From: an uncultured Gammaproteobacteria bacterium
GTDB lineage: Bacteria; Pseudomonadota; Gammaproteobacteria; UBA6429; Thiohalophilaceae
Direction: 5' to 3'
Assembly: GCA_937967995.1 (NCBI GenBank)
Contig: CALBTB010000009.1
Span: forward strand, 248,001 to 312,000
DNA: 64,000 bases
Shown: in pieces, positions 17,522 through 25,309 of the stretch
Position numbering within the stretch: the stretch's first letter is position 1
Layout of the letters: each line of letters begins with the position of its first letter
Program-made: the position numbers and the translations under genes
The notes under the pieces: model-generated
Database searches by the model: none
What the model saw: the letters and a program-made list of their open reading frames with translations, nothing else
What the model was told of the DNA's origin: nothing

Positions 17522-17863
17522 ATGGCATATGAATACGATGGGAAGACCATAGAAACCAACGAAAATGGTTACCTGCTCAATACTGAAGACTGGAGCGAAG
17601 GACTGGCCCAGGTGATCGCGGACGCTGAAGGTATTGGCGAATTGACAGAAAAGCACTGGGACATCATCAATTATCTGCGTGAAGAGTATTTCAATAACGC
17701 ACAGAATCAGCCTAACGAACGGACTATCCTGAAGGCGATGGGCGATAAATGGGGTACCAAGATAGGACAGAAAGACACGTTTACCCTGTTTCCGCTGATG
17801 CCGTCAAAACAGGGCGGAAAAGTGGCCGGTCTGCCAGAAAGCCGTCGAAAAGGTGGTTATTAA
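17522..17863 (+). CDS. DsrC/TusE-family protein lacking both C-terminal cysteines
   Basis: The 113-residue protein clearly aligns with DsrC across the fold (opening 'YEYDGKTIETNENGYLLNTEDW', core 'LTEKHWDIINYLREEY'). The C-terminal arm reads 'GGKVAGLPESRRKGGY', so neither the Cys98 nor the Cys109 equivalent is present and the protein contains no cysteine at all. Cysteine-less DsrC homologues have been called RspA and proposed as regulatory. It cannot carry sulfur by the DsrC mechanism. A strong ribosome site (AGAGGAA) precedes the ATG. True DsrC is encoded at 11203-11535. Confidence 0.93.
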   Translation: MAYEYDGKTIETNENGYLLNTEDWSEGLAQVIADAEGIGELTEKHWDIINYLREEYFNNAQNQPNERTILKAMGDKWGTKIGQKDTFTLFPLMPSKQGGKVAGLPESRRKGGY

Positions 17864-17991
17864 TAAATAGGTAGCATACTGGCCAAAAGTGATATGGAGG
17901 CCGAAACTGGCGTTTGCTATATTCTGGGCCAGCTGATTTTGACGCATGGCGCCAAAAGGTAATAAATTCATAGACTTAAGTGAGGTTTGCG

Positions 17992-18198
17992 ATGAGCGAC
18001 AAGCACGAAAAGATTAAGAAGATGCTCGAAATGCAGAAGAAGTTCATGGAATATGAACATGAGCATGGCGTCGATCCAGAAACATATTACATGGCCCCGG
18101 AAGGTCATCCGTTACACAAGTATCGTGACGAGTATCATGAGCTCGCCAATGACGTGTGTAACATGGCGCATGCCGATAAAGGATCTATTCGCGACTAA
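17992..18198 (+). CDS. small charged hypothetical protein
   Basis: The start is taken at the ATG at 17992, after AAGTGAGG, giving a 68-residue protein; an in-frame GTG lies four codons upstream. The sequence is highly charged and probably helical ('KHEKIKKMLEMQKKFMEYEHEHG'-like N-terminus), with the segment 'GVDPETYYMAPEGHPLHKY'. It has no membrane helix or known domain. A terminator follows directly. A similar 'GVDPE' segment occurs in the small protein at 22236-22442. Function is not recognised. Confidence 0.75.
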   Translation: MSDKHEKIKKMLEMQKKFMEYEHEHGVDPETYYMAPEGHPLHKYRDEYHELANDVCNMAHADKGSIRD

Positions 18199-18221
18199 TT
18201 CGCGTACTAGCATCAAACAAG

Positions 18222-18249
18222 AAAAGGCCGCTTATGCGGCCTTTTTTTT
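18222..18249 (+). terminator. intrinsic terminator of the dioxygenase/cas6-like/DsrC-like unit
   Basis: A 10-bp stem (AAAAGGCCGC at 18222-18231, GCGGCCTTTT at 18236-18245) with a TTAT loop is followed by a continuous T run to 18249. It lies 24 bases after the stop of the last plus-strand gene. Confidence 0.9.
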
Positions 18250-18333
18250 ATTCGATGCCAGAAACAGTACATCTAGAAAGCTAGAATATACTTTAAGAAT
18301 ACTTTAACTATATCTCATATCTTATTGATATTA

Positions 18334-19008
18334 TTATAATTCAGACCACATTCTAACCAGGTTAACATAGCTGTGATCGACCTGACGGGTTACCTCGGCA
18401 TCAGGTTGTTTCATCATCAGGGTTTCTCGCGCGCGGTGTAGCTCGTACAGTAATTCCCGTTGTGCGGCATCTCTGATCAGGCTTTGGGCCCAGCTTACGG
18501 CGACACGGCGTTCTCCACCGGTGACTGGCAGCACCTGATGCAGGCTCGAGGCCGGGTAAATAATCACATGTCCTGCATCCAGTTTGATGTCCTGATGACC
18601 GTAGGCGGTGCGAATACGTAGTTCACCGCCCGTGTACTCTTCGGGGGAGTTCAGGAACACGGTAAAGGACACATCACAGCGGTACCGCCCTCCCTGCGGG
18701 CCCATAACCGGGTCATCGATATGCTCACCGTAATGCTGTCCATTGTTATATCGCGCGAAAAACGCGGAAGCAACGCGATGCGGTAACACCGCATGCTGAA
18801 AGATTGGATGCGCGACCAACGGGGCCATCACCAGATTATTCAGTTGTTGCCAGTGTGCGGCATCGGAAGGAATTTCTTCATTTTGTTTGACGCGTGCAGC
18901 CGCAGAACCCGCAGAGAGTTTTCCATCCACAAATGTCGCCTTGTCCAGGATGGCAGAAATGTCTGCGAGTTTTTTTGCTGACAACAGGGCAGGAATTTCA
19001 ACAAGCAT
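18334..19008 (-). CDS. PiuC/YbiX-type Fe(II)/2-oxoglutarate hydroxylase
   Basis: The 224-residue protein matches the PKHD-type hydroxylase family in length and motifs: metal ligands H96-x-D98 in 'GEHIDDPVMG', distal histidine H157 in 'SSLHQVLPV', and 2-oxoglutarate arginine in 'GERRVAVSW'. Family members are iron-regulated and often linked to siderophore receptors. No receptor is nearby; it is the second of three dioxygenases in a 5-kb stretch. It reads toward the terminator at 18222 from the opposite strand. The start ATG fits the family N-terminus. Confidence 0.92.
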   Translation of the reverse strand: MLVEIPALLSAKKLADISAILDKATFVDGKLSAGSAAARVKQNEEIPSDAAHWQQLNNLVMAPLVAHPIFQHAVLPHRVASAFFARYNNGQHYGEHIDDPVMGPQGGRYRCDVSFTVFLNSPEEYTGGELRIRTAYGHQDIKLDAGHVIIYPASSLHQVLPVTGGERRVAVSWAQSLIRDAAQRELLYELHRARETLMMKQPDAEVTRQVDHSYVNLVRMWSEL

Positions 19009-19070
19009 AGTCTGTGTTTATCATTTATCAGGCAGGGTACAATAATGGTCCGTAACAGCAGGGTAAGTCA

Positions 19071-19388
19071 ATGAAACTGAATGTCCAGATTAATGAAAAC
19101 GCCTACCAGATTGAGGTGCCGGATGAGATGCTCATGGAGGCCGAGTCAATCTATTCAAAAATGGACAAGGATATGGATGCCGGCTGGCAGATGAGCCGTG
19201 AGTGGGTGGATGATCTGTCGACCAGGCAACGATGCCAGGTGGTGGCAGACAGGCTGTTAACAGCGATTGAAAATGAAAACGAAGCATCGACCATGTTAAT
19301 GGCCGGTTATATTATGACGAATATGCCGGGAATTACGACGGTTCAGATTTCCACTGACGGCGACATGTTGCAAACGACTTTCAGTTAA
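19071..19388 (+). CDS. conserved-looking hypothetical protein
   Basis: This 105-residue acidic protein opens with a short beta-like segment ('KLNVQINENAYQIEVPDE'), followed by a helical methionine-rich part ('MDKDMDAGWQMSREWVDD'). One cysteine is present ('RQRCQVVAD'). It overlaps the convergent GNAT gene by eight bases at the 3' ends. It is preceded by GGGTAAG. No domain is recognised. Confidence 0.72.
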   Translation: MKLNVQINENAYQIEVPDEMLMEAESIYSKMDKDMDAGWQMSREWVDDLSTRQRCQVVADRLLTAIENENEASTMLMAGYIMTNMPGITTVQISTDGDMLQTTFS

Positions 19389-19839
19389 CTGGCAGTTGCT
19401 TGATCATTTGCATATGTTTTATTTCACCAAACAGTGTGTGTGACGCTTTTATTTTTTCATAACCCTGGTGTAAATAAAATCCGACAGCCTGTTCCCTGGC
19501 ATGCAGAATAATCTCAGTCATGCCCGCTTCAAGTGCATGCTGTTCCAGCCAGTTGAGAATGTCACGCCCAATTCCCTGTTTACGAACTGACTCTGCCACT
19601 GCCATATAGCGAATCTGCCCGGTTTGTTTACTAATTGCATGTAACCTGCCAACGGCGACAATCTCATCCTGTTTATTGCATGCCAGGACGTGCCAGGCTT
19701 CGTTTTCGTATTCATCTTTTTCACTTCCCGATGGCTGTTGCCAGGGGGCGCGCAAGTATTGCCAGCGAAAATGAAAATAATCCTGCCATTCTTTATCTGT
19801 CTGTGGTGAACGAAGCGTGACAGCGATCTGGCTTGTCAT
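19381..19839 (-). CDS. GNAT-family N-acetyltransferase
   Basis: The protein has about 152 residues from the ATG at 19839, chosen because a longer upstream extension would run into the neighbouring gene. The acetyl-CoA motif A is visible as 'IRYMAVAESVRKQGIGRDIL', and motif B as 'ILHAREQAVGFYLHQGYEKI'. The layout matches ElaA-like small-molecule or protein acetyltransferases. The acceptor substrate is unknown. It follows the minus-strand dioxygenase by seven bases and is probably co-transcribed with it. Confidence 0.85.
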   Translation of the reverse strand: MTSQIAVTLRSPQTDKEWQDYFHFRWQYLRAPWQQPSGSEKDEYENEAWHVLACNKQDEIVAVGRLHAISKQTGQIRYMAVAESVRKQGIGRDILNWLEQHALEAGMTEIILHAREQAVGFYLHQGYEKIKASHTLFGEIKHMQMIKQLPVN

Positions 19840-19846
19840 GATGACT

Positions 19847-20446
19847 TCAGGCAAACACAACCCAGGTGGTGGCGATGTACTTGATGCCTTTTTCCAGTGT
19901 GACACCGCGATGTTCATGGGTCCAGAATGGGGGGAACAGGATCAGTTTTCCCTGTTCCGGTTTGACTTTGATGTTTTGAAATAAAAATTCAGTTTCACCA
20001 CCGGGGCCGGGTACATCGTTCAGATACCATAGCGCCACCAACTGGCGCTGACTGAATTCGTGACTGCCGCCATCGATATGCCAGTGATAGTGTTCGCCGG
20101 GATTGGTGCGTTGAATCGCGTAGCCCATATCCTTGAAGGGCCCTTTGAAATAGGTGAAAGTTTCCCGAAATTCCTTGATGGCCATGCCAAGCGAATAAAA
20201 CAGTGCGCGATCCACATCTTTCCAGTGTTCCTTGCCACTGACGACAAGATCAGTGGATTTTTTTATGCTGGTATCCTTATCCGCCAGCTGACCAATCCGC
20301 CCTTCATACTGCTCATCACGGTATTGTTCAAAGCGGCGAATCATTTCCTCGCAGGCATCAGCCGGCAGGGCCTGCTTTTTTTCAAAGATAAATGAATTTT
20401 TTTCGACTTCGACAATGGTCGAAAGGGGTTTGACGGATTTTTCCAT
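19847..20446 (-). CDS. prolyl-4-hydroxylase-like Fe(II)/2-oxoglutarate dioxygenase
   Basis: The ATG at 20446 (MEKSVKPLSTIVE) is chosen because it leaves ten bases to the preceding gene; the 199-residue product then has the normal family N-terminus. Metal ligands H123-x-D125 lie in 'HYHWHIDGGS'. A second histidine lies in 'FWTHEHRG', followed by a basic residue in 'LEKGIKYIATTW'. This is the P4Hc-type 2OG-Fe(II) oxygenase domain. The substrate is not evident. It shares a minus-strand string with the GNAT gene and the 352-residue gene upstream. Confidence 0.9.
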   Translation of the reverse strand: MEKSVKPLSTIVEVEKNSFIFEKKQALPADACEEMIRRFEQYRDEQYEGRIGQLADKDTSIKKSTDLVVSGKEHWKDVDRALFYSLGMAIKEFRETFTYFKGPFKDMGYAIQRTNPGEHYHWHIDGGSHEFSQRQLVALWYLNDVPGPGGETEFLFQNIKVKPEQGKLILFPPFWTHEHRGVTLEKGIKYIATTWVVFA

Positions 20447-20456
20447 GTGTGAATAA

Positions 20457-21515
20457 CTAAAACTTCTTGCTTTCGAGATAACTAACCAGTTCGGAATGTG
20501 AATTATGATCGATTTTTGAATGCCGATCCAAGACTTCCTCGCATACTTGCTGCCAGTGACTGGTACCTTTATCGGCAATCTCGAGCAGGACATCGTAATC
20601 CTGTTGCTCGCGCCACGTCTCGTAGGCCGATAACAGGCCGGGAAACAGGTCCTTACGCAGGTTATTCAGGTTGGCGATATAGAAGTGAATTGACGCAACA
20701 TTGCGTGCCTTCGCCAGTTGTGGAAGGGTAGATGTGCAATCGGCAAGGTGATCGCGTGCAGCACGTAACAGCAGTTCCAGTTTGGAGTGGGGTAGTTGAT
20801 AAAGTATGTCTTCCCAATCGCTGCCCAGCAGTCGATAAGCATTTACCTCGCCGATCTCGTGTAGCACGGCGGCGTCCAGTTCATTATTGGTCATCTGCTC
20901 AAGCGCAGAATCAAGATTCGAGTCAAACGGGTAAAAGGCCAGGGCACGGCCCAGCGCATTATCCGGTTTGTTCCACAACCACTGTTCGTACTTTTCCCAC
21001 ACCATGCGGCGCATGGCCTCACGACGTATATAGATGGTTTTGCCCTGACTCATGGCCGGTGGAGCAGTCAGGTCACGTGCGTATTCGTCGGCCACCACAA
21101 TAATGTCAAAACCGTGATGATGCTCGTGTCGTTCCAGTACACCCAGGAAAAAATGCGCGTTGGTCCGGTGGCCAAGACCACCACTGTAGACGAGGCGCTG
21201 GGGCGTTAGTTTCGAGTTAATCGTCTGTGAGTCAAACGGGTCAAATAGTTCGCCATTTATCGGGATTTGGGTAAAACCTTCTTCCTGTAGGCTTTCCCAC
21301 AGTGCTTCGCGCTCCCGCAACCAGTTACCGACTTCTTCCCGGGGTAAGACATCACCGTAGTTATAACCGCTTTCCCAGCGGTAGAACTCGCGCATCTTCA
21401 ACAGGTAGATACACAGGGTGAAGTTACCGGCGGCGCTGGCATCGGCAATATGACAATTGTGCTGGACGGCCTGTTTGATCGAGGCGAGATTTATGTTCGT
21501 CTGGCTTGGAGGCAT
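20457..21515 (-). CDS. conserved hypothetical protein, possibly Sfum_1244 family
   Basis: This 352-residue soluble protein has no signal or membrane helix. Visible segments include 'LVYSGGLGHRTNAHFFLGVLERHEHHHG', a histidine-rich patch of possible metal-binding kind, and 'LDAAVLHEIGEVNAYRLLG', with an H-E pair. I recall similar proteins near dsr genes under the name Sfum_1244 family, but this is recollection and cannot be checked here. It starts the minus-strand string that also holds the P4H-like dioxygenase and the GNAT enzyme. Function is unknown. Confidence 0.75.
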   Translation of the reverse strand: MPPSQTNINLASIKQAVQHNCHIADASAAGNFTLCIYLLKMREFYRWESGYNYGDVLPREEVGNWLREREALWESLQEEGFTQIPINGELFDPFDSQTINSKLTPQRLVYSGGLGHRTNAHFFLGVLERHEHHHGFDIIVVADEYARDLTAPPAMSQGKTIYIRREAMRRMVWEKYEQWLWNKPDNALGRALAFYPFDSNLDSALEQMTNNELDAAVLHEIGEVNAYRLLGSDWEDILYQLPHSKLELLLRAARDHLADCTSTLPQLAKARNVASIHFYIANLNNLRKDLFPGLLSAYETWREQQDYDVLLEIADKGTSHWQQVCEEVLDRHSKIDHNSHSELVSYLESKKF

Positions 21516-21631
21516 GCTTGCTTCAGAGTAAAATACACCTCTTTCAATCCTAGCACGGTGTTATCTGGGCTGCTAGGAATCACCATCACCCAATAACCCT
21601 ATGATTTACTGGTGATTAATCGGAGTAGAGC

Positions 21632-22180
21632 GTGCGCGTAAAGAGCAAGTGGAACAAGAAAGACAAGACCCATAGTGTCGAAGAAGTCGGTGCAGCGTTG
21701 GCATTTATTGCCTTTCGCATTGCACAGAATGGTGTGCTGTCACTGGAAAATAACGATTACCAGACAGATACCCAGCAACAACGCATGATGATCATTGTCG
21801 AGTTTCTGAGTTTTGCGATTCATATCATCGACCGCATGACAATTGAGAAATTTGATGAACAGGAGCGGGTGCGGTTTATGACCGAACTGGCGACCAAATC
21901 AGCCAAACACTTCGAAGATAACATGCGAGACCTGATTGGCAAGGGTGATTATCGACAGGGCTTCATCGACACGCTCAATCAGCGTATGAGCGATTATGCT
22001 GATTTTCAGTATAGTGAGGAAACAGGCCCCAGTTTTCCGATGCGGCGTTTCTTTGGCGACCTGGTAACGGAGCAAATGGGTGAGAAAAACAAAAAATGGG
22101 TCGCTGCTCAGGTGATTGATATCGAAGTGCCTGAAATCTTGCAGACACTAAATCGGTCCGTGCCCAATCTGTTTATGTAG
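21632..22180 (+). CDS. hypothetical protein, GTG start
   Basis: The 182-residue protein starts at a GTG preceded by GGAG (21622-21625). It is largely helical: a hydrophobic stretch 'VGAALAFIAFRIAQNGVL', then 'MMIIVEFLSFAIHIIDRM'. There is no signal peptide and no cysteine. It ends in TAG and is followed immediately by a bidirectional terminator. No domain is recognised. The 116-base upstream gap contains the dyad TCCTAGCA/TGCTAGGA (21548-21555, 21571-21578), a possible operator. Confidence 0.78.
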   Translation: MRVKSKWNKKDKTHSVEEVGAALAFIAFRIAQNGVLSLENNDYQTDTQQQRMMIIVEFLSFAIHIIDRMTIEKFDEQERVRFMTELATKSAKHFEDNMRDLIGKGDYRQGFIDTLNQRMSDYADFQYSEETGPSFPMRRFFGDLVTEQMGEKNKKWVAAQVIDIEVPEILQTLNRSVPNLFM

Positions 22181-22185
22181 AAAAT

Positions 22186-22214
22186 AAAAAAGGCGGGAGC
22201 GACCCGCCTTTTTT
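22186..22214. terminator. bidirectional intrinsic terminator
   Basis: AAAAAAGGCGGG (22186-22197) pairs with CCCGCCTTTTTT (22203-22214) around a 5-base loop. A-runs and T-runs on both sides allow termination of the plus-strand gene ending at 22180 and of the minus-strand gene ending at 22236. Confidence 0.88.
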
Positions 22215-22235
22215 GAGAAGGACAAAATACGCTGA

Positions 22236-22442
22236 TTATTTTGCGAATTTCTTGAAGTTGTCCGTGTTGCGTGCAGTGCCATCTTCGAAACCGGCTTCAT
22301 AGGCTTCTGTGACGCGCTGTTCTTCACGCTTGGGATTGATCAGGAAACCACCTTGCCAACCCTGAACATATTCAGGATCAACACCGGCTTTTTCCATTGC
22401 ATCAACATGGTCATGGTAGATTTTTAAGTCCTGCGCATTCAT
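22236..22442 (-). CDS. small hypothetical protein
   Basis: This 68-residue protein is preceded by AGGAGAG. It contains 'MEKAGVDPEYVQGWQGGFL' and 'EAYEAGFEDG' and ends in a basic FKKFAK tail. It has no cysteine, signal or membrane helix. It lies downstream of the TrpD-like gene with a 50-base gap and upstream of the shared terminator, so it is likely co-transcribed. Function is not recognised. Confidence 0.75.
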   Translation of the reverse strand: MNAQDLKIYHDHVDAMEKAGVDPEYVQGWQGGFLINPKREEQRVTEAYEAGFEDGTARNTDNFKKFAK

Positions 22443-22492
22443 CGTGCTCTCCTCTTAAGTATCGATACTTGCAAGTAAAATGGTTAAGGCAA

Positions 22493-23623
22493 CTAACCTG
22501 CCTGAAAATGGGCAAGTGCTTTGCCTGAAGTAATTGCATCCCGTGCCAGTTCGGCGGCGGATGCCAAATCGTTTGCCCGGCCAAGGTGGCGCAGACAAAT
22601 GGAGGCGGAATAGACCAGCGCATCAAACGCCGGGCCTGCTTTACCTTTCAGAGCGTCGAGGCCGAGTTCGGCGGCACGTGCCGCGGCGGCATCAACATCC
22701 AGTTCATTGGCAATCTCATCACCCTTGGCATTGGCTTTGGGTAAATCTTTCGGCAAAGGCACAGCGCGTGTTGCCTGATCGATACCAATGGACTTCGGAT
22801 CAATTTCTTCTGCCTGTTCATTACCCTTGTCATGATAGGTAAACAGTTTGGCCGGTTGTTGCAGTGACGGAATCACGCCACCTTCCACGCCACGAACGAT
22901 CATGGCAGTGTCATAGCCGACAAAACGGGCCAGTTCGGCATAAACAGGCGGGTAGGCCTTGTGCACGTAGCCGGTCAGTAAATGGGTTTTCTGTTTGCCG
23001 CGGAACGGGCCAATCAACACTTCCACCGTCGTTAACACAGGACGTTTGACAATACGCGTCCGCAGACCCACCAGGTTGTACAGTTGCGGGGCAAACTGTG
23101 ACTGGTCAACGTAAGCCCAGCCAATGTCAGAATTCGTCAGCTGTGCGCCTGCCTCGGCAACTCCCATGTCAATATTTATACCGGCTGCACGTAAAACTTT
23201 GCGATGGGTAACACCGTATTTTGGTCCAACGGCTTCCAGGCCGTGACAGACCGACGCTATACCCAGTGACGCCATGACCGGTGCGATGAAGGCCGCCATT
23301 GGCAGACCGCGGGCGTGTCCATCATAGGGATCCGCCACATCGAGTACTTCCGGGATATCCAGCGTCGTAATCGTTGAGGTATCAATGATGGCCTGCAGGA
23401 CGCCCTTGTTTTCATCGTCTGTCTCGCGCTTCATGCGCAGGGCGATAAAAAACACGGCCGCCTGGACCGGATCAGCGCTGTCAGACAATATCTGTGACAT
23501 TGCCGCATAGGCCTCGTCATAAGACAGGTCTTTACTGTATTCCGGGCCCGTGGCCACCTTCTGAATACAGGACCGTAGGGCCAGTTGCGCATCCGTCATG
23601 GACTGGGCTGATGCCGCGCTCAT
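22493..23623 (-). CDS. TrpD-fold (anthranilate phosphoribosyltransferase-like) protein with altered active site
   Basis: The 376-residue protein has the nucleoside phosphorylase-fold architecture of TrpD: an N-terminal helical domain ('LSYDEAYAAMSQILSDSADPVQAAVFF') and a glycosyltransferase domain ('RVVLRAAGINIDMG'-like, 'YNLVGLRTRI', 'VVRGVEGGV'-like). The PRPP-binding 'GTGGD' loop of true TrpD is replaced by 'DVADPYDGHARG', and the neighbouring 'KHGNR' becomes 'CHGLE'. Tryptophan synthesis is therefore unlikely and no trp genes are near. It may bind nucleic acid or another phosphoribosyl substrate, as proposed for TrpD2/YbiB proteins. Confidence 0.85.
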   Translation of the reverse strand: MSAASAQSMTDAQLALRSCIQKVATGPEYSKDLSYDEAYAAMSQILSDSADPVQAAVFFIALRMKRETDDENKGVLQAIIDTSTITTLDIPEVLDVADPYDGHARGLPMAAFIAPVMASLGIASVCHGLEAVGPKYGVTHRKVLRAAGINIDMGVAEAGAQLTNSDIGWAYVDQSQFAPQLYNLVGLRTRIVKRPVLTTVEVLIGPFRGKQKTHLLTGYVHKAYPPVYAELARFVGYDTAMIVRGVEGGVIPSLQQPAKLFTYHDKGNEQAEEIDPKSIGIDQATRAVPLPKDLPKANAKGDEIANELDVDAAAARAAELGLDALKGKAGPAFDALVYSASICLRHLGRANDLASAAELARDAITSGKALAHFQAG

Positions 23624-23680
23624 GGTTGTACCTCTTTCGCGAAAAGGGCCTGAAGTATAGCCAGCTCAAGTACTTAGCTA

Positions 23681-23737
23681 TATATCCCAATCGGGAAAGT
23701 TTGCCCCGCAGAAACCAACTGCCCCGATTGGGATATA
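23681..23737. repeat. 15-bp perfect inverted repeat in a divergent intergenic region
   Basis: TATATCCCAATCGGG (23681-23695) is repeated exactly in inverted form at 23723-23737, with 27 bases between. It lies between the TrpD-like gene (minus) and the Sel1 gene (plus), nearer the former. It could be a paired operator, a long RNA hairpin, or the remnant of a small inverted-repeat element. No target duplication was noted. Confidence 0.8.
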
Positions 23738-23815
23738 CTATGCCGCCTGAATAACCGGTAACGTTAGAAAATTGTAATATAGTGAAGGACTTAGCATCCA
23801 TTCAGGAGAAAATAT

Positions 23816-24241
23816 ATGGCCGAATCCGATGATATCAACATCGCCAGTGCCATGGCGGCCTTTGAGGCAAAGCAATTTACCCGCGCCATGCAGCTGTTTA
23901 TCCCGTTTGCCGAAGAGGGGGATCCGGATGCGCAGCATCGGGTCGCCATCATGTACCAGAATGGGCTGGGTACGGTACGAAATTGCACCGAAGCCCTGCG
24001 CTGGATGACTGCCGCCGCGGAACAGGGCTATGCACTGGCCCAGCATGGCGTGGGATTCATGTACCTGGAAGGAGATTGTGCAGAACAAAACCCGGTCGAA
24101 GCAGTGAAATGGTTTTCCATGGCTGCCGAGCAGGGGCTGGCCGGCTCCATGACCACGCTGGCACAAATGTACGAACAGGGTAATGGCGTGGAGCAGGACC
24201 TGGATAAGGCCAAAGCGCTCTACGCAAAAGCCGGATTTTAA
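23816..24241 (+). CDS. Sel1-repeat (TPR-like) protein
   Basis: The 141-residue protein consists of Sel1-like helical repeats, seen as 'DAQHRVAIMYQNGLGTVRNCTEALRWMTAAAEQG', 'LAQHGVGFMYLEGDCAEQNPVEAVKWFSMAAEQG' and 'SMTTLAQMYEQGNGVEQDLDKAKALYAKAG'-type units (three, each about 36 residues). There is no signal peptide, so it is cytoplasmic. Such repeats mediate protein contacts. It lies 21 bases before the MoxR gene and probably belongs to that operon. AGGAGAA precedes the ATG. Confidence 0.9.
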   Translation: MAESDDINIASAMAAFEAKQFTRAMQLFIPFAEEGDPDAQHRVAIMYQNGLGTVRNCTEALRWMTAAAEQGYALAQHGVGFMYLEGDCAEQNPVEAVKWFSMAAEQGLAGSMTTLAQMYEQGNGVEQDLDKAKALYAKAGF

Positions 24242-24262
24242 TTATCGAAAGCAGGTAGTCAC

Positions 24263-25309
24263 ATGCGTCCAGCACATCTATTGCAGGTATTAGACAGAGA
24301 ATTCAAAAGCACCCTGGCCGGTCATCATACACCCGTGATGTTATGGGGCCCGCCGGGTGTCGGTAAATCACAGATGATCGCCCAGGTGGCGGAGAAAAAT
24401 AATGTCAACATCATCGACATTCGTTTATCACAAATGGAACCGTCCGATTTACGCGGTATTCCGTTTCGCAAGGACGATCTGGTGGAATGGGCCATACCGG
24501 CCATGTTACCCAGTGCGAAACGTCATGGTCCTGCCGGTATTCTGTTTCTGGATGAAATTACCTCTGCACCGCCAAGCGTCTCGGCCGCTGCGTACCAGTT
24601 GATTCTTGATCGCAAGCTCGGTGCTTATGAAGTTCCCGAGGGCTGGGCGATCTTTGCGGCCGGTAACCGGCAGGGTGATCGGGGTGTCACGTACACCATG
24701 CCGGCTCCGCTGGCGAATCGTTTTTCGCATTTTGAAGTGGATCTGAATACGGATGACTGGGTAGCCTGGGCCTACGCCAATAATATTGATGATCGTATCA
24801 TCGCCTTCGTGCGTTTTCGGCCTGAATTATTATTTGATTTTGATCCGGCACATAACCCAAGCGCGTTTCCTTCACCGCGTTCCTGGGAATTTGCGCATCG
24901 TGCCTTACAAAAGTTTGAACATCAGCATGATCTTTTGCTGGGAAGTCTGCAGGCCTGCGTTGGTCAGGCAGCGGGTATTGAATTAAAGGCATTCATCGAC
25001 AACCTCGATCAGATGCCGGACCTGGATGCGATTACACGCGGTGAACAGGTACCGGCACCAAAAGAAATTGATCTGCAATATGCGGTGGCATCAGCACTGG
25101 TGGGCCGTGCGATACGCGCCAAAGAAACGGACGATTCACAGACAATACAGGGTCATATCCTGGATTACGCCAACGCATTTCCGCAAAAAGAAATGGGTGT
25201 CATGCTGGTGACGGATATGCACCGCGCCATTGGCGAAGACATATTTGCAGTTCCGCAGTTTGCCAAATGGTCAAATGAAGTGGCGGATTTAATGCTTTAC
25301 GATGGATAA
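24263..25309 (+). CDS. MoxR-type AAA+ ATPase
   Basis: The 348-residue protein has Walker A 'GPPGVGKS' (29-36), Walker B 'GILFLDEI' (about 93-100), and the sensor segment 'AIFAAGNRQGD'. MoxR ATPases work with a VWA-domain partner as chaperones that remodel or load metal into enzyme complexes (for example CbbQ/CbbO and NorQ/NorD). The partner gene follows with an 8-base overlap. The client enzyme is unknown; nearby sulfur-metabolism proteins are candidates by position only. Confidence 0.93.
   Translation: MRPAHLLQVLDREFKSTLAGHHTPVMLWGPPGVGKSQMIAQVAEKNNVNIIDIRLSQMEPSDLRGIPFRKDDLVEWAIPAMLPSAKRHGPAGILFLDEITSAPPSVSAAAYQLILDRKLGAYEVPEGWAIFAAGNRQGDRGVTYTMPAPLANRFSHFEVDLNTDDWVAWAYANNIDDRIIAFVRFRPELLFDFDPAHNPSAFPSPRSWEFAHRALQKFEHQHDLLLGSLQACVGQAAGIELKAFIDNLDQMPDLDAITRGEQVPAPKEIDLQYAVASALVGRAIRAKETDDSQTIQGHILDYANAFPQKEMGVMLVTDMHRAIGEDIFAVPQFAKWSNEVADLMLYDG

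Noticed and set aside
15577..18249. CRISPR array or further cas genes around the Cas6/Cmx6-like gene
   Set aside because: No direct repeats with regular spacers and no other Cas-like proteins are visible in the window, so the gene is reported as stand-alone.
19840..19917. Upstream extension of the GNAT acetyltransferase
   Set aside because: It would overlap the 3' end of the P4H-like gene and adds sequence unlike the family; the ATG at 19839 fits better.
22493..23623. Tryptophan biosynthetic TrpD
   Set aside because: The PRPP-binding loop is not conserved and no other trp gene is nearby.
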